A stretch of 32,414 nucleotides of DNA, taken from the NCBI GenBank assembly GCA_020851075.1, contig JADZDL010000206.1:1-32414 (forward strand), read 5' to 3'. The position numbers and the translations under genes are program-made. Below are positions 17,401-24,299 of this stretch, in pieces. The stretch comes from Planctomycetota bacterium. GTDB taxonomy: Bacteria > Planctomycetota > UBA1135 > UBA2386. Every line of letters starts with the position of its first letter. Positions within the stretch are counted from its first letter, which is position 1. Under the pieces are notes generated by a model. It was given only the letters and a program-made list of their open reading frames with translations. It was not told the origin of the DNA and did no database searches.

Positions 17401-18559
17401 TGCGCAGACCCAAAACGAGCAAGAGCACCGCCCACAAGAGACCACAACGATCCGCGAGCGCGGCCACCAAAGTGCCCGCCCACTGCCGCGCGCGGCCAAA
17501 CAGCGTGTCGCCTTCGCGATCCGCCTTCCAGCGCGCTACCCATTCGCTCTCGGCGACCGGCAGCGTGAACTCGTGCGGCAGCGTGTAACGGCCCCGGAAG
17601 TCGGCCCCAAGCCGATGCAGGCGCAGGCCCAGAAGCTGCGCGTAGAACGAACTGCGCTTGTCATAGCAGACCGCGACGATCGGCCGTGCTGGCAACGATC
17701 GCAGCGCGGCGTCCACTTCGTCCACGCGCATCTTGCGCAGTGGCATGTTGATCGCGCCCGGCAAGTGCTCGCGCGCAAAATCCTCGGGGTAGCGCACGTC
17801 GACAAACTGCGCGCCTTGCTCCGTGAACAGGGCCAGCACCTCGGGGGTGTCCAGCAACAGCAACTTCTGCGGGTAGTCAGGCGTCGCCCGGATCTCCGTG
17901 CCGTCCGCGCGCTGCCCCGTCATCGGCCGGTATTCGGCAACCCACTTCTCGTAGCCACCAACCAGGAAGGACGTGACGGCGCCCCGCCCGAAAAACCAAT
18001 CGCACAGTTCCGAACTGCGATTGCCCGACTCGCAGATCAAGACCGTCTCCACCCCATCCATGCGCAGGCCACTGTCGTCATGCTGCAGGTCCGGGTAGCG
18101 CCGCGCCCAACTGCCGGGCAACTGGCCCATCTCGACTTCTTCGGGCTCGCGCACGTCGACGACATTGAGCTTGCGCCCCGCATCCAGCCACTCCTGGAGC
18201 TGCTCCGTCGTCACGCCGCGCGGATGTTTGCTCTGCCCGCTAAACGACAGGGTCTTCAACGAAGCGTCGCCCACCACCTTCTGCGCCTCGGTCGACTTGC
18301 GCACGAGGTTGGCCCGCAGCCGCTGCTGCTGTTGATCCACCACCCTCAGGTGGTAGAGCAGGAAGGTGCTCGACACCGCCAGCAGCAAGCCGAGGGTCAC
18401 GAAGAACGGCCAGCGCGCGGCGGGACGCGCCTGCCCACCAATGCTGTTGCGGCTGCGGACGAAGATGCCGCCACCGAGTGCAAGCGCCAGCAGGCCCAGC
18501 ATTTGGGCCGCACTGGCGAAGAGATTGAGCAGGACGTCAGGTGATGGAATGGCGAGCAC
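14474..18559 (-). CDS. Fusion: 2x rhodanese, YidC/Oxa1 core, Rph-like phosphotransferase, PilZ-like domain
   Basis: This is a 1361-residue fusion with a GTG start at 18559 and GAGG upstream. TM helices lie at 9-33 and 51-70. Rhodanese 1 (about 115-210) has C176 in CESGNR. Rhodanese 2 (about 235-330) has C298 in CYDKRS. A YidC/Oxa1 core (365-550) has the conserved TM arginine R386, a basic cytosolic hairpin (397-435) and four more helices. The PPDK/PEP-synthase ATP-binding domain (565-780) has K581, R627 in AVRSS, DVEW (758-761) and VQSRDIT. A central domain (780-1160) includes FGHRAPHDFEL. The phospho-His domain (1165-1275) has H1234 in GGWLSHAAIQARE. A PilZ-like end (1276-1353) has RRRPRR and DLGLGG. 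There is no PEP/pyruvate TIM barrel, so it is organised like rifampin phosphotransferase. The substrate is unknown. Confidence 0.9.
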   Translation of the reverse strand: MLAIPSPDVLLNLFASAAQMLGLLALALGGGIFVRSRNSIGGQARPAARWPFFVTLGLLLAVSSTFLLYHLRVVDQQQQRLRANLVRKSTEAQKVVGDASLKTLSFSGQSKHPRGVTTEQLQEWLDAGRKLNVVDVREPEEVEMGQLPGSWARRYPDLQHDDSGLRMDGVETVLICESGNRSSELCDWFFGRGAVTSFLVGGYEKWVAEYRPMTGQRADGTEIRATPDYPQKLLLLDTPEVLALFTEQGAQFVDVRYPEDFAREHLPGAINMPLRKMRVDEVDAALRSLPARPIVAVCYDKRSSFYAQLLGLRLHRLGADFRGRYTLPHEFTLPVAESEWVARWKADREGDTLFGRARQWAGTLVAALADRCGLLWAVLLLVLGLRIAMLPFSLFAERDQWRQRRLAPRFAELREQWAADPMVWRRESLRLLRKAGVSPGRNLLGALVQIGLFGLAFAGIDAAASTRPGGLWWLDLSVADPFGVLPITFGVVMAVFVRLQQQNKRRWVLPMAFVVGMVAIVWPCRAAVQVYLIASIGLMALQTLLQRRFLAARERGGEAQPAPRRLVPLQHAGAHGELGNKATRLGQLIQAGLPVPPGFVVPWGLQPTAAELANACRGAGVERAAVRSSALGEDSAESSMAGMFLSKLDVPAAELSQAIDAVRTSYGGRPGGVVVQAFRRAQYAGVLFTVDPVHAGRMLVELVLGGGEALVSGRATPKSFRFGRASGERIGEAVPPVPLEELLALGRAVERLFGHPQDVEWVYVDGRFQLVQSRDITRLPEHQRNDAAVVEAERFRLLRLLADAPAREVVLEQTEISELLPVPSTYSLALFESLWEVGGAVDRACRATGFAYDVNVDDAPLVVTAFGRCFVDRRQWTKRSGRGLGAMASFRMAAAGQSLEDDWRAALPAQQRETARLAAVDPQRLSDQELLQWCEELRERFVTVTYARAETINLAAEFFVGAARRRAERAGLDPASLLRDPDGNVVSRAFALLAEDRPAADRVDAFLAAFGHRAPHDFELAAPRYGEDVARVFAMLPRDTRRAHGPVQEAETAELPRVLRVAVERARRFQALKEAAKHEAMRELASLRRLLVQVGERFGLGSAVFDLTPAEVLRLEEAGFRAEASRLATERSKRRERLLEVDVGSQLSAVSVESLGEAGMPSAARAFAEGEIAGTCVAGSREVVGRVRVMRSVDQLKDLQPGEILVVRCTDPCWLGVFPVAGGLVTEIGGWLSHAAIQAREHDLATIVGVPGATQALQTGELVRLRRDGGIDRLEERRRPRRLVDLEVEMVVADRRSSIRIRDLGLGGAGIEVADASVLPASRFQLHLDGEVLEASVAWRNCTRAGIRFEREVSPISKSGA

Positions 18560-18617
18560 AGGAACCTCGCCCCCAGAACCCTCATTTGGTCCGATTCTTA
18601 ACTGCTTCTTCGCAAAT

Positions 18618-18632
18618 CTCCGGATTTCGGAG
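18618..18632. terminator. Weak hairpin between glycosidase and fusion genes
   Basis: CTCCG and CGGAG form a perfect 5-bp stem around a 5-base loop, in the 91 bases between the glycosidase-like gene and the fusion gene. On the minus strand it is followed by ATTTG rather than a T-run. It could attenuate transcription between the two genes but is not a strong intrinsic terminator. Confidence 0.25.
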
Positions 18633-18650
18633 CAGATTCCCGGCTAGGCG

Positions 18651-20846
18651 TCACCGTTTTGCCGAAATCGCATACCAGTTGACGCGGCCGGCACCCACGG
18701 TGACCGGAAACAAGCCTCGCGAGCGCCGATCGAGCAGGAGCGGCTCGTTCTTGCCCTCGCCCCCCGCATGACTATCCGTCACGCGGAATGCGTCCGTGAG
18801 GCCGGCGTAGTAGAGGTCGATCGGGATCGACTTCGCAATCTCCTGCCCGGTCGGATTCCAGACGGCCAGCATCGCCGGCGGCTCGCAGGCAGGATTGCAG
18901 TGCAGCACCCAATCAAGCCCCTGCCCATCGGCGCGGCGCGAGCTGCCGTGGATGACGTCACTCTCCAGGATCGACCGATACTGCTTGTACCAGCCCACCC
19001 ACTTCTTCACGAGTGCCCGCGTCGCCTCCGCGTCGTAGAGCCGGGGCCCGCGCCAACACGCCTGGGCGCCGTAGCCGAGGTTGCACGAGAGCATCAACTC
19101 GTAGTGGTCGAGATGCTCCACCAGCGGCTCGATCGTCGCCGCGGCACCGCCGCCGTGGTACTCCGTAAGCGGCACAAACATCCACCCCATCGACGGGTTC
19201 TTTTCCCGCGTGCCATCAAACAGGTTCTGCCGCGCATGCAACACCTGCTGCTCGCGCGGCAACGACCAGTTGGTCTCGCGGTACCCCATGCCGGTCTTGT
19301 TGCTGCCCTGCAGGAAGTACCAATCGGGCACGTTCAGGTAGATGCCGCGCCCGCGACACCAGCGATAGAAGTCCGCGATGATGCCAAACTGCACCCAACG
19401 CGAATCGTCATAGCCCTTCTGCAGCGGCGGACGCGCCATCGCATCGTGGTCGCCCGGATAGCTGCCATCGTGCTCCAACAGGTCAAAGCCCGTGTACTCA
19501 TAGAATCGCCGCAGCTTCGCGAAGTAGCGCTGCCCCCATTCACTCGCGAGCGCCGGCGCAGTACCAAATACCTGGCCACCTGGCTTGCCAGTCTCCTTGT
19601 TGATGCAGTTGTCGGTCTCAGGCTCGATGCGACGACTGCTCAACAACGAATACCCACCAAGCTGCACGCCATGCGCGTGCGCATACTCGGTGAGTTCCTT
19701 CCAACGATCGAGGTTCTGTTGGCTGTCGTCTTCGATGTTGAAACCGCTGCCAAACGTCAGAATCGCCATTTCGAAGCCAACGTCGGCACATTGGTCGATC
19801 GCCGCGCGAACCGCTGCGGGGTCCGCCGAACGCACGTGCATCATCAGCGGATTCTCGGTGCTCCACGGCGCCAACGTGCGATACATGCGCCGCTGCGCCA
19901 GCGATTGGCGTTCACGATCTTCGCTGTCGGGCACGAGCACGAACGTGCGGAACGTCGTGAAGGTGCCTCCGGCAGCCACGGTCTGCGCTGGGCCGACGTC
20001 GGGTTTCACTTCGAGCAGGCAACGCGTCTGCTTCTCGTAGTTGACCTGGGTCTCGTACTGCGGATCGGCAAGCCACCGCACACTGTGCGAACTGCCATCC
20101 GCACCCGTCATCGCGTGGAAGCTGTAGTCGGTCTCGACATACACATTGGGCAACCGCACACCCAGGCGCTCAGGCTCGACGCGCGATTCCGCTTCGACGA
20201 GCGGCAAACGCAGCGCGGTGAACGAGTCGACTTCGACAGGTGCGGCGCCGGCGTTCTTCAGTTCGAGCCAATGCGCCACAAGCGGGATGCCGTCATAGAT
20301 CTCAAGATGCACGGTGGCGGTGAGGCCCTTCGGCAGCCCGGGCGCGCCGGTGCACGGAATGCACACGTGCTGGCCCGCCGGCGGCCAATTCGCGTCCGCC
20401 GATGGGCGCGTGCGGCGCCACGCGAAGCGCGCTTCGATCGGCCCGGCGGCGAACGTGCCATCCCACGCAAACGCCGCGGGATCGGCGGTCATCTGGTCGA
20501 TCCACTCCTGCCGCAGGAACGCGTGGTTGGGCTGGCCGAGCAAGCCGCCGACGTTGGCGGCGGTGCCGTTCACGGTGAATGCGCCCAGTGGGGCTGCCGC
20601 GCGCAGCAGTTGCTGTCCTCTGGTGCGTTGCTCGATGCTGACGAGGGCCGGACCGTTCTTCAGGCGAACCCGCAGGCGCAGCAGGCCGTTGTCGAGGATC
20701 AGCTCATGGCGTGCGGTGTCTTCTTCGACGCGGGCGCGGTACGACGATGGGTCGAGCAGCCAGTCGGCTTGTTGGGCGGATTGCTGGGCCGGTAGGCCGA
20801 GTGCCGTCCCAACGAACATTGCAACCGCGAGCGGACGAGTGCGCAT
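18651..20846 (-). CDS. Secreted glycoside hydrolase-like protein (alpha-galactosidase/GH-D-like barrel)
   Basis: This 731-residue protein has a signal peptide (MRTRPLAVAMFVGTALGLPAQ). Residues 30-310 form a beta-sandwich resembling the N-terminal domain of GH36-type enzymes. Residues 330-625 read as a TIM barrel with Asp/Trp-rich strand ends: FEMAILTFGSGFN, GVQLGGYSLLSS, GFDLLEHDGSYPGD (453-466), GIYLNVPDWYF (501-511) and ELMLSCNLGYG. A C-terminal beta domain (about 650-731) follows. D460 in LEHDGS sits where GH-D enzymes carry the nucleophile, usually within a KxD context. Here Glu-His precede it, so the family assignment is tentative. D508 is another candidate. Its start is 39 bases after the stop of a small lipoprotein gene on the same strand. 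Confidence 0.6.
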   Translation of the reverse strand: MRTRPLAVAMFVGTALGLPAQQSAQQADWLLDPSSYRARVEEDTARHELILDNGLLRLRVRLKNGPALVSIEQRTRGQQLLRAAAPLGAFTVNGTAANVGGLLGQPNHAFLRQEWIDQMTADPAAFAWDGTFAAGPIEARFAWRRTRPSADANWPPAGQHVCIPCTGAPGLPKGLTATVHLEIYDGIPLVAHWLELKNAGAAPVEVDSFTALRLPLVEAESRVEPERLGVRLPNVYVETDYSFHAMTGADGSSHSVRWLADPQYETQVNYEKQTRCLLEVKPDVGPAQTVAAGGTFTTFRTFVLVPDSEDRERQSLAQRRMYRTLAPWSTENPLMMHVRSADPAAVRAAIDQCADVGFEMAILTFGSGFNIEDDSQQNLDRWKELTEYAHAHGVQLGGYSLLSSRRIEPETDNCINKETGKPGGQVFGTAPALASEWGQRYFAKLRRFYEYTGFDLLEHDGSYPGDHDAMARPPLQKGYDDSRWVQFGIIADFYRWCRGRGIYLNVPDWYFLQGSNKTGMGYRETNWSLPREQQVLHARQNLFDGTREKNPSMGWMFVPLTEYHGGGAAATIEPLVEHLDHYELMLSCNLGYGAQACWRGPRLYDAEATRALVKKWVGWYKQYRSILESDVIHGSSRRADGQGLDWVLHCNPACEPPAMLAVWNPTGQEIAKSIPIDLYYAGLTDAFRVTDSHAGGEGKNEPLLLDRRSRGLFPVTVGAGRVNWYAISAKR

Positions 20847-20885
20847 CGTGGGAACATACCCGAGCGATAGAGGCTACCGCAGAGC

Positions 20886-21338
20886 TTACCCGCGCACCGT
20901 GCGCAACGCCGCGCGCACGCTCTCGACGCGCGCCTTCCACACCTCATCGCGCGCTGTGAACTCGACGACCTTGATATTCGTGCCCGACACCCAGATCGCC
21001 ACGAGATAGCCGTAGCGTGCGCCGCCCACGTTGGTAGCGCATTCAAACCAGTCCCCGGCCACTCCACTGCGGTTCTTCACTTCGCCCTTGGCGATCAGCT
21101 CGTAACCACGCTGCTGCACGAAATCGTATTCGACCGCCTGGGCCCAGAACTCGCGCGAGGCCGCGTTCTCATCCTCAAACTCGCGAATCCAGACGCGTGC
21201 ATCGTCGCCGGTCACCGCCCGGAACTGCTCGCTCTCACTGAGCTGCAGGAAGTCCTTGGGAAGATCCATCTGCGTTGCGCAGGCCGCAAACAGCAGGAAC
21301 AGGCCGAGGCCAACACCACGAATCAGGGTGCGCAACAT
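20886..21338 (-). CDS. Small lipoprotein of unknown function
   Basis: This 150-residue protein carries a clear lipoprotein signal: hydrophobic helix LIRGVGLGLFLLF and lipobox FAAC with Cys20. The mature part is a compact alpha/beta domain (ESEQFRAVTGDDARVWIREF, EYDFVQQRGYELIAKGEV, YGYLVAIWVSGTNIKVVEF) with no recognised catalytic motif. The ATG at 21338 follows the stop of the DUF4349 gene by one base. A GGAGG site lies inside the end of that gene, so the two are probably translationally coupled and may act together in the envelope. Confidence 0.75.
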   Translation of the reverse strand: MLRTLIRGVGLGLFLLFAACATQMDLPKDFLQLSESEQFRAVTGDDARVWIREFEDENAASREFWAQAVEYDFVQQRGYELIAKGEVKNRSGVAGDWFECATNVGGARYGYLVAIWVSGTNIKVVEFTARDEVWKARVESVRAALRTVRG

Positions 21339-21339
21339 C

Positions 21340-22182
21340 TCAGAAGTCCTCCATCACGCGTTCGGCGCCAATGGCATTGATCCACGCAAACCGGCTCATC
21401 TGCCGCGAACGCCGCACCGGCGGGGCTTCGGCGACCGCCTGGAACGTCGCGCGCACGACCGACATCGTCACTTGTTCGGCGAGGAACTTGCGCCGGCCTT
21501 CCATGCGTTCGATCTCCTCCGTAAGCCGCCGCAGTTCGGTCTCCACCTTGAGCACGTCCTCGACCTTTTCGGCCTTCTGCAGCACCTCCAGCAGGCGATC
21601 GCGCGACTTGCGCGCGTTGTCGATGCGGATGCCGAGATCTGTAAATTCCTCCGTCACGTCGTCGGCCTTGCGCGTCTCGTTGAGCACGCGCCCAAAGCCG
21701 CGCAGCAACACGAAGGCCGCCTCGAAGTTCTTGGCGGGGATGCGCACCGTCACGGTCGAGCCGGTCTGGTTCTGCAGGTAGCCGCCCCACTCCTTGGCCT
21801 TCGCCACGAACTGCGCCATCGCGTCATCGGGGCGCGCGACTTCGACGCGGATTTCGCCTTGGTAGGCGAGCAGGCGTTCGACTGGAGCCTTAGCCCCGCC
21901 CTGTGCGGGCTGCAGCCCATTGGTCAAATCGTCGGTCGCCCAGCGAGACGGATCGAAGTGGTTCTCCGTGCGCCCGCGAGCCTCGCCTTCGCTCTTCTCA
22001 TTGCCAAAAGTGGTCTCGCCAAAGGAGGTATACCCCGAAGCAGGTGGGCTCGACGGCGCATCGCTCTCCACCATGAGCCCAGGCTTGGTCGTTTTCGCCC
22101 GGGCGCTCACCCGCGAGGACTCACACGCCATGAGGGGTAGAAGCAAGAGGGACAGCCACCAGAACCAACGTCGCGATCGCAT
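21340..22182 (-). CDS. DUF4349 lipoprotein
   Basis: The protein has 280 residues from the ATG at 22182. That start was chosen because GAGGAG lies just upstream and it opens a lipoprotein signal (MRSRRWFWWLSLLLLPLMAC). The DUF4349 pattern is clear at about 110-260: YQGEIRVEVARPDDAM, GGYLQNQTGSTVTVRIPA, RVLNETRKADDVTEEFTDL, then a long charged coiled coil (DNARKSRDRLLEVLQKAEKV through EIERMEGRRKFLAEQ). In other family members a C-terminal transmembrane helix often follows, but here the protein stops at VMEDF without one. The function of the family is not established. It is the first gene of the six-gene minus-strand series. Confidence 0.9.
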   Translation of the reverse strand: MRSRRWFWWLSLLLLPLMACESSRVSARAKTTKPGLMVESDAPSSPPASGYTSFGETTFGNEKSEGEARGRTENHFDPSRWATDDLTNGLQPAQGGAKAPVERLLAYQGEIRVEVARPDDAMAQFVAKAKEWGGYLQNQTGSTVTVRIPAKNFEAAFVLLRGFGRVLNETRKADDVTEEFTDLGIRIDNARKSRDRLLEVLQKAEKVEDVLKVETELRRLTEEIERMEGRRKFLAEQVTMSVVRATFQAVAEAPPVRRSRQMSRFAWINAIGAERVMEDF

Positions 22183-22250
22183 GAGCACTCCTCTACCGGA
22201 GAAACCTGGGAGCACTCCTTCTACCATGCCCGCCTAGGATCGCCACGCCC

Positions 22251-24269
22251 ATGACAGCTCCCTTCGCCGTCCTGCTCACCTGCCTGCTCACCCCCGTGCT
22301 CACCGCGCAAGGGGGCGAACCCGTCCCGCACATCGCCTGGCAACGCAACCTCGACGACGCACTGGCGGTGCAGAAGCTGACCGGGCTGCCGCTGCTCATC
22401 GCCGTGAACATGAACGGCGAAGTGTTCAACGACCGCTTCCGCACCGACACCTACGTCGATGCCACGTTTGTGGAATCGACGCGGGGCTACGTCTGCGTCG
22501 TTGCGTCGCCAGATCGGCATACCGACCGCGACTACGACTCACTGGGCCGCCGCGTCGAGTGCCCGTTCTTCCCAGGTTGCACGTGCAGTGAACACATCAA
22601 TATCGAACCCGAGCTGTATCGCCGCTACTTCGGAGGCAAACGGAATGCCCCGCGCCATGTCGCGGTGAGCCCGGACGGCACGATCCTGTTGGATCGTTTC
22701 CTCGACGCGAGCATGCAGACGGCGGTGGATGCGATTGCGAAGCACCGCGGCACACCGAAGCCGGAGCAATTGGGCCCTACGGAGGACCTCGAACAGCTGT
22801 TTTCGCGCCGCGACAGCGTGGCCCGCAGTGGCTTGGAGGAGCTCTATCGCAAAGGCGACTTCGATGTGCGTCGCAAGATCCTCGAAGGCGCCGCCACGGC
22901 CACCAATGATCCCGTCGACCTGCTGCGCATGGCCCTGCGTGAGGATGACGACACGCTGTTTGGCTACGCCGCGCGCGCGCTCGCCAGGCGGGCCACGAAG
23001 GACTCGCTCATCGATATCGAAGATGCGCTCGCGCGACTCGACAATCCCGAGGTCATCAAGGTCCTGCTGGCGCGGCTCGGTGAGATCGGCAGCACCGACA
23101 AGGCGGCCGGCCGACTGTTCTCGCACTTTGATTGGACTGCCGACGAGGGTTTTCCGCAGCCCTGGTCGAATGAGTGGAGCCCGGCGAAGTTTGAGGCCAG
23201 TTCGCGCGACAGCGTCGAGGCCGAACTCGACCGCTGCGAAGCGATCTTGAAGCAGCAGCCCGAGGACGAAGTGACGCGCCTGCAGCTCGGCACCGCGCAG
23301 TTGGCGCTAGGCGAGATCCTTGCCGCAACCGGCGCCAAGGGCCCGGAGTTCTGGTTCGACGACGCGATCCTCAGTGCCAAGAAAGTCCGCGGCGAGGCTC
23401 TGCAGGCGGAAGCGCAGGCATTGCTCGCTGCGGCATCCTGGCCGCGCGGGGACACCGAAGCCGCGCGCAAGGCTTCGATCGTGGCGATGTCGACCGCCAA
23501 GAGTGATCGGAAGCCTGACGCGTGGCTGGCGGGGAGACTGCTCGGCGTCGTGCTGCAGACCACCGCGCAGGTTGCGTATGGCAAAGCCCAAGAGGACGCC
23601 GCGGCGAGCCTGCGCGCGGAGATCGTGCGCGCCGAACTCGCCCTGCAACTCGTCCTGAATCGCAACCAACTCAGCGAAGGCGCCTGCCTCGCAGGCATCG
23701 GCCTCTTGGAGTACGGCGGGCTGCGCCACGTTGCTGCGGAACACCTGCAGGACCTCGTCAAAGCCTTCCCGGCGTCTGCCGCCGTGCACGAACGGTGGCG
23801 CAACCGACTGCTGATCGATCTCGGCGCGGAAGGCATGCGCGTGCACTATGCGAAGTTCGTGGCCAAGGCCAGCGACGCACCGGCCGCGCAGTGGTTTACG
23901 GGTTACGCCAACCTCGTCGCCGCCGAACAACACGTTCGCGATGCGCGTTCTGCCGAAGCGCGCTCGGCCTACGACACGGCCATCGATGCGTTCGCGCAGA
24001 GCGCCGCGGGCAACGAGAGCTTCGCCGACTCCGCCAACCACTATGCAGTGCTGGGACTTGGCGGGCGCGCGCTGCTGCGCCACCTCGCCGGCGACGGCGA
24101 AGGCGCCGTTGCGGATCTGCTGCGCGCAGCCGCGTTGCGCCCAGCCAGCCTCGATGAGGCCGACGGGTTGGAGCGCAAGCCGCGCGCCCTAGCGAGCCGC
24201 ATCGCCCGCGAGCTGGCGGCCGCCGGCAAGACGGCCCTCAGTGAGCAGCTCGCCGCGATCGTGCAGTGA
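22251..24269 (+). CDS. Secreted thioredoxin-fold / HEAT / TPR protein
   Basis: This 672-residue protein has a signal peptide (MTAPFAVLLTCLLTPVLTAQ). Residues 27-165 look like a thioredoxin fold of the type starting with W(Q/H)xxLDDALAxAxxTGxPLLI. The position of the usual CxxC reads NMNGE, so it is not a normal disulfide enzyme. A separate Cys cluster, CPFFPGCTC, lies near residues 104-112. Residues 190-285 look like HEAT-type helical repeats (VDLLRMALREDDDTLFGYAA, IEDALARLDNPEVIKVLLAR). From about 320 to the C-terminus there are TPR-like helices (LQLGTAQLALGEILAATGA, LLGVVLQTTAQVAYG). It is probably a periplasmic scaffold. It is divergent from the DUF4349 gene across 68 bases. Confidence 0.65.
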   Translation: MTAPFAVLLTCLLTPVLTAQGGEPVPHIAWQRNLDDALAVQKLTGLPLLIAVNMNGEVFNDRFRTDTYVDATFVESTRGYVCVVASPDRHTDRDYDSLGRRVECPFFPGCTCSEHINIEPELYRRYFGGKRNAPRHVAVSPDGTILLDRFLDASMQTAVDAIAKHRGTPKPEQLGPTEDLEQLFSRRDSVARSGLEELYRKGDFDVRRKILEGAATATNDPVDLLRMALREDDDTLFGYAARALARRATKDSLIDIEDALARLDNPEVIKVLLARLGEIGSTDKAAGRLFSHFDWTADEGFPQPWSNEWSPAKFEASSRDSVEAELDRCEAILKQQPEDEVTRLQLGTAQLALGEILAATGAKGPEFWFDDAILSAKKVRGEALQAEAQALLAAASWPRGDTEAARKASIVAMSTAKSDRKPDAWLAGRLLGVVLQTTAQVAYGKAQEDAAASLRAEIVRAELALQLVLNRNQLSEGACLAGIGLLEYGGLRHVAAEHLQDLVKAFPASAAVHERWRNRLLIDLGAEGMRVHYAKFVAKASDAPAAQWFTGYANLVAAEQHVRDARSAEARSAYDTAIDAFAQSAAGNESFADSANHYAVLGLGGRALLRHLAGDGEGAVADLLRAAALRPASLDEADGLERKPRALASRIARELAAAGKTALSEQLAAIVQ

Positions 24270-24299
24270 GCTGTTCGTTCGCGGCGACCTGATTAGCAC

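Noticed and set aside
14579..18544. Open frame of 1321 codons antisense to the fusion gene
   Set aside because: It mirrors the fusion gene almost end to end and has shadow composition (Arg, His, Gln, Ala). The minus-strand frame carries all the domain motifs.
18768..20795. Plus-strand open frame of 675 codons opposite the glycosidase-like gene
   Set aside because: It has shadow composition. The minus-strand frame has a signal peptide and ordered domains.
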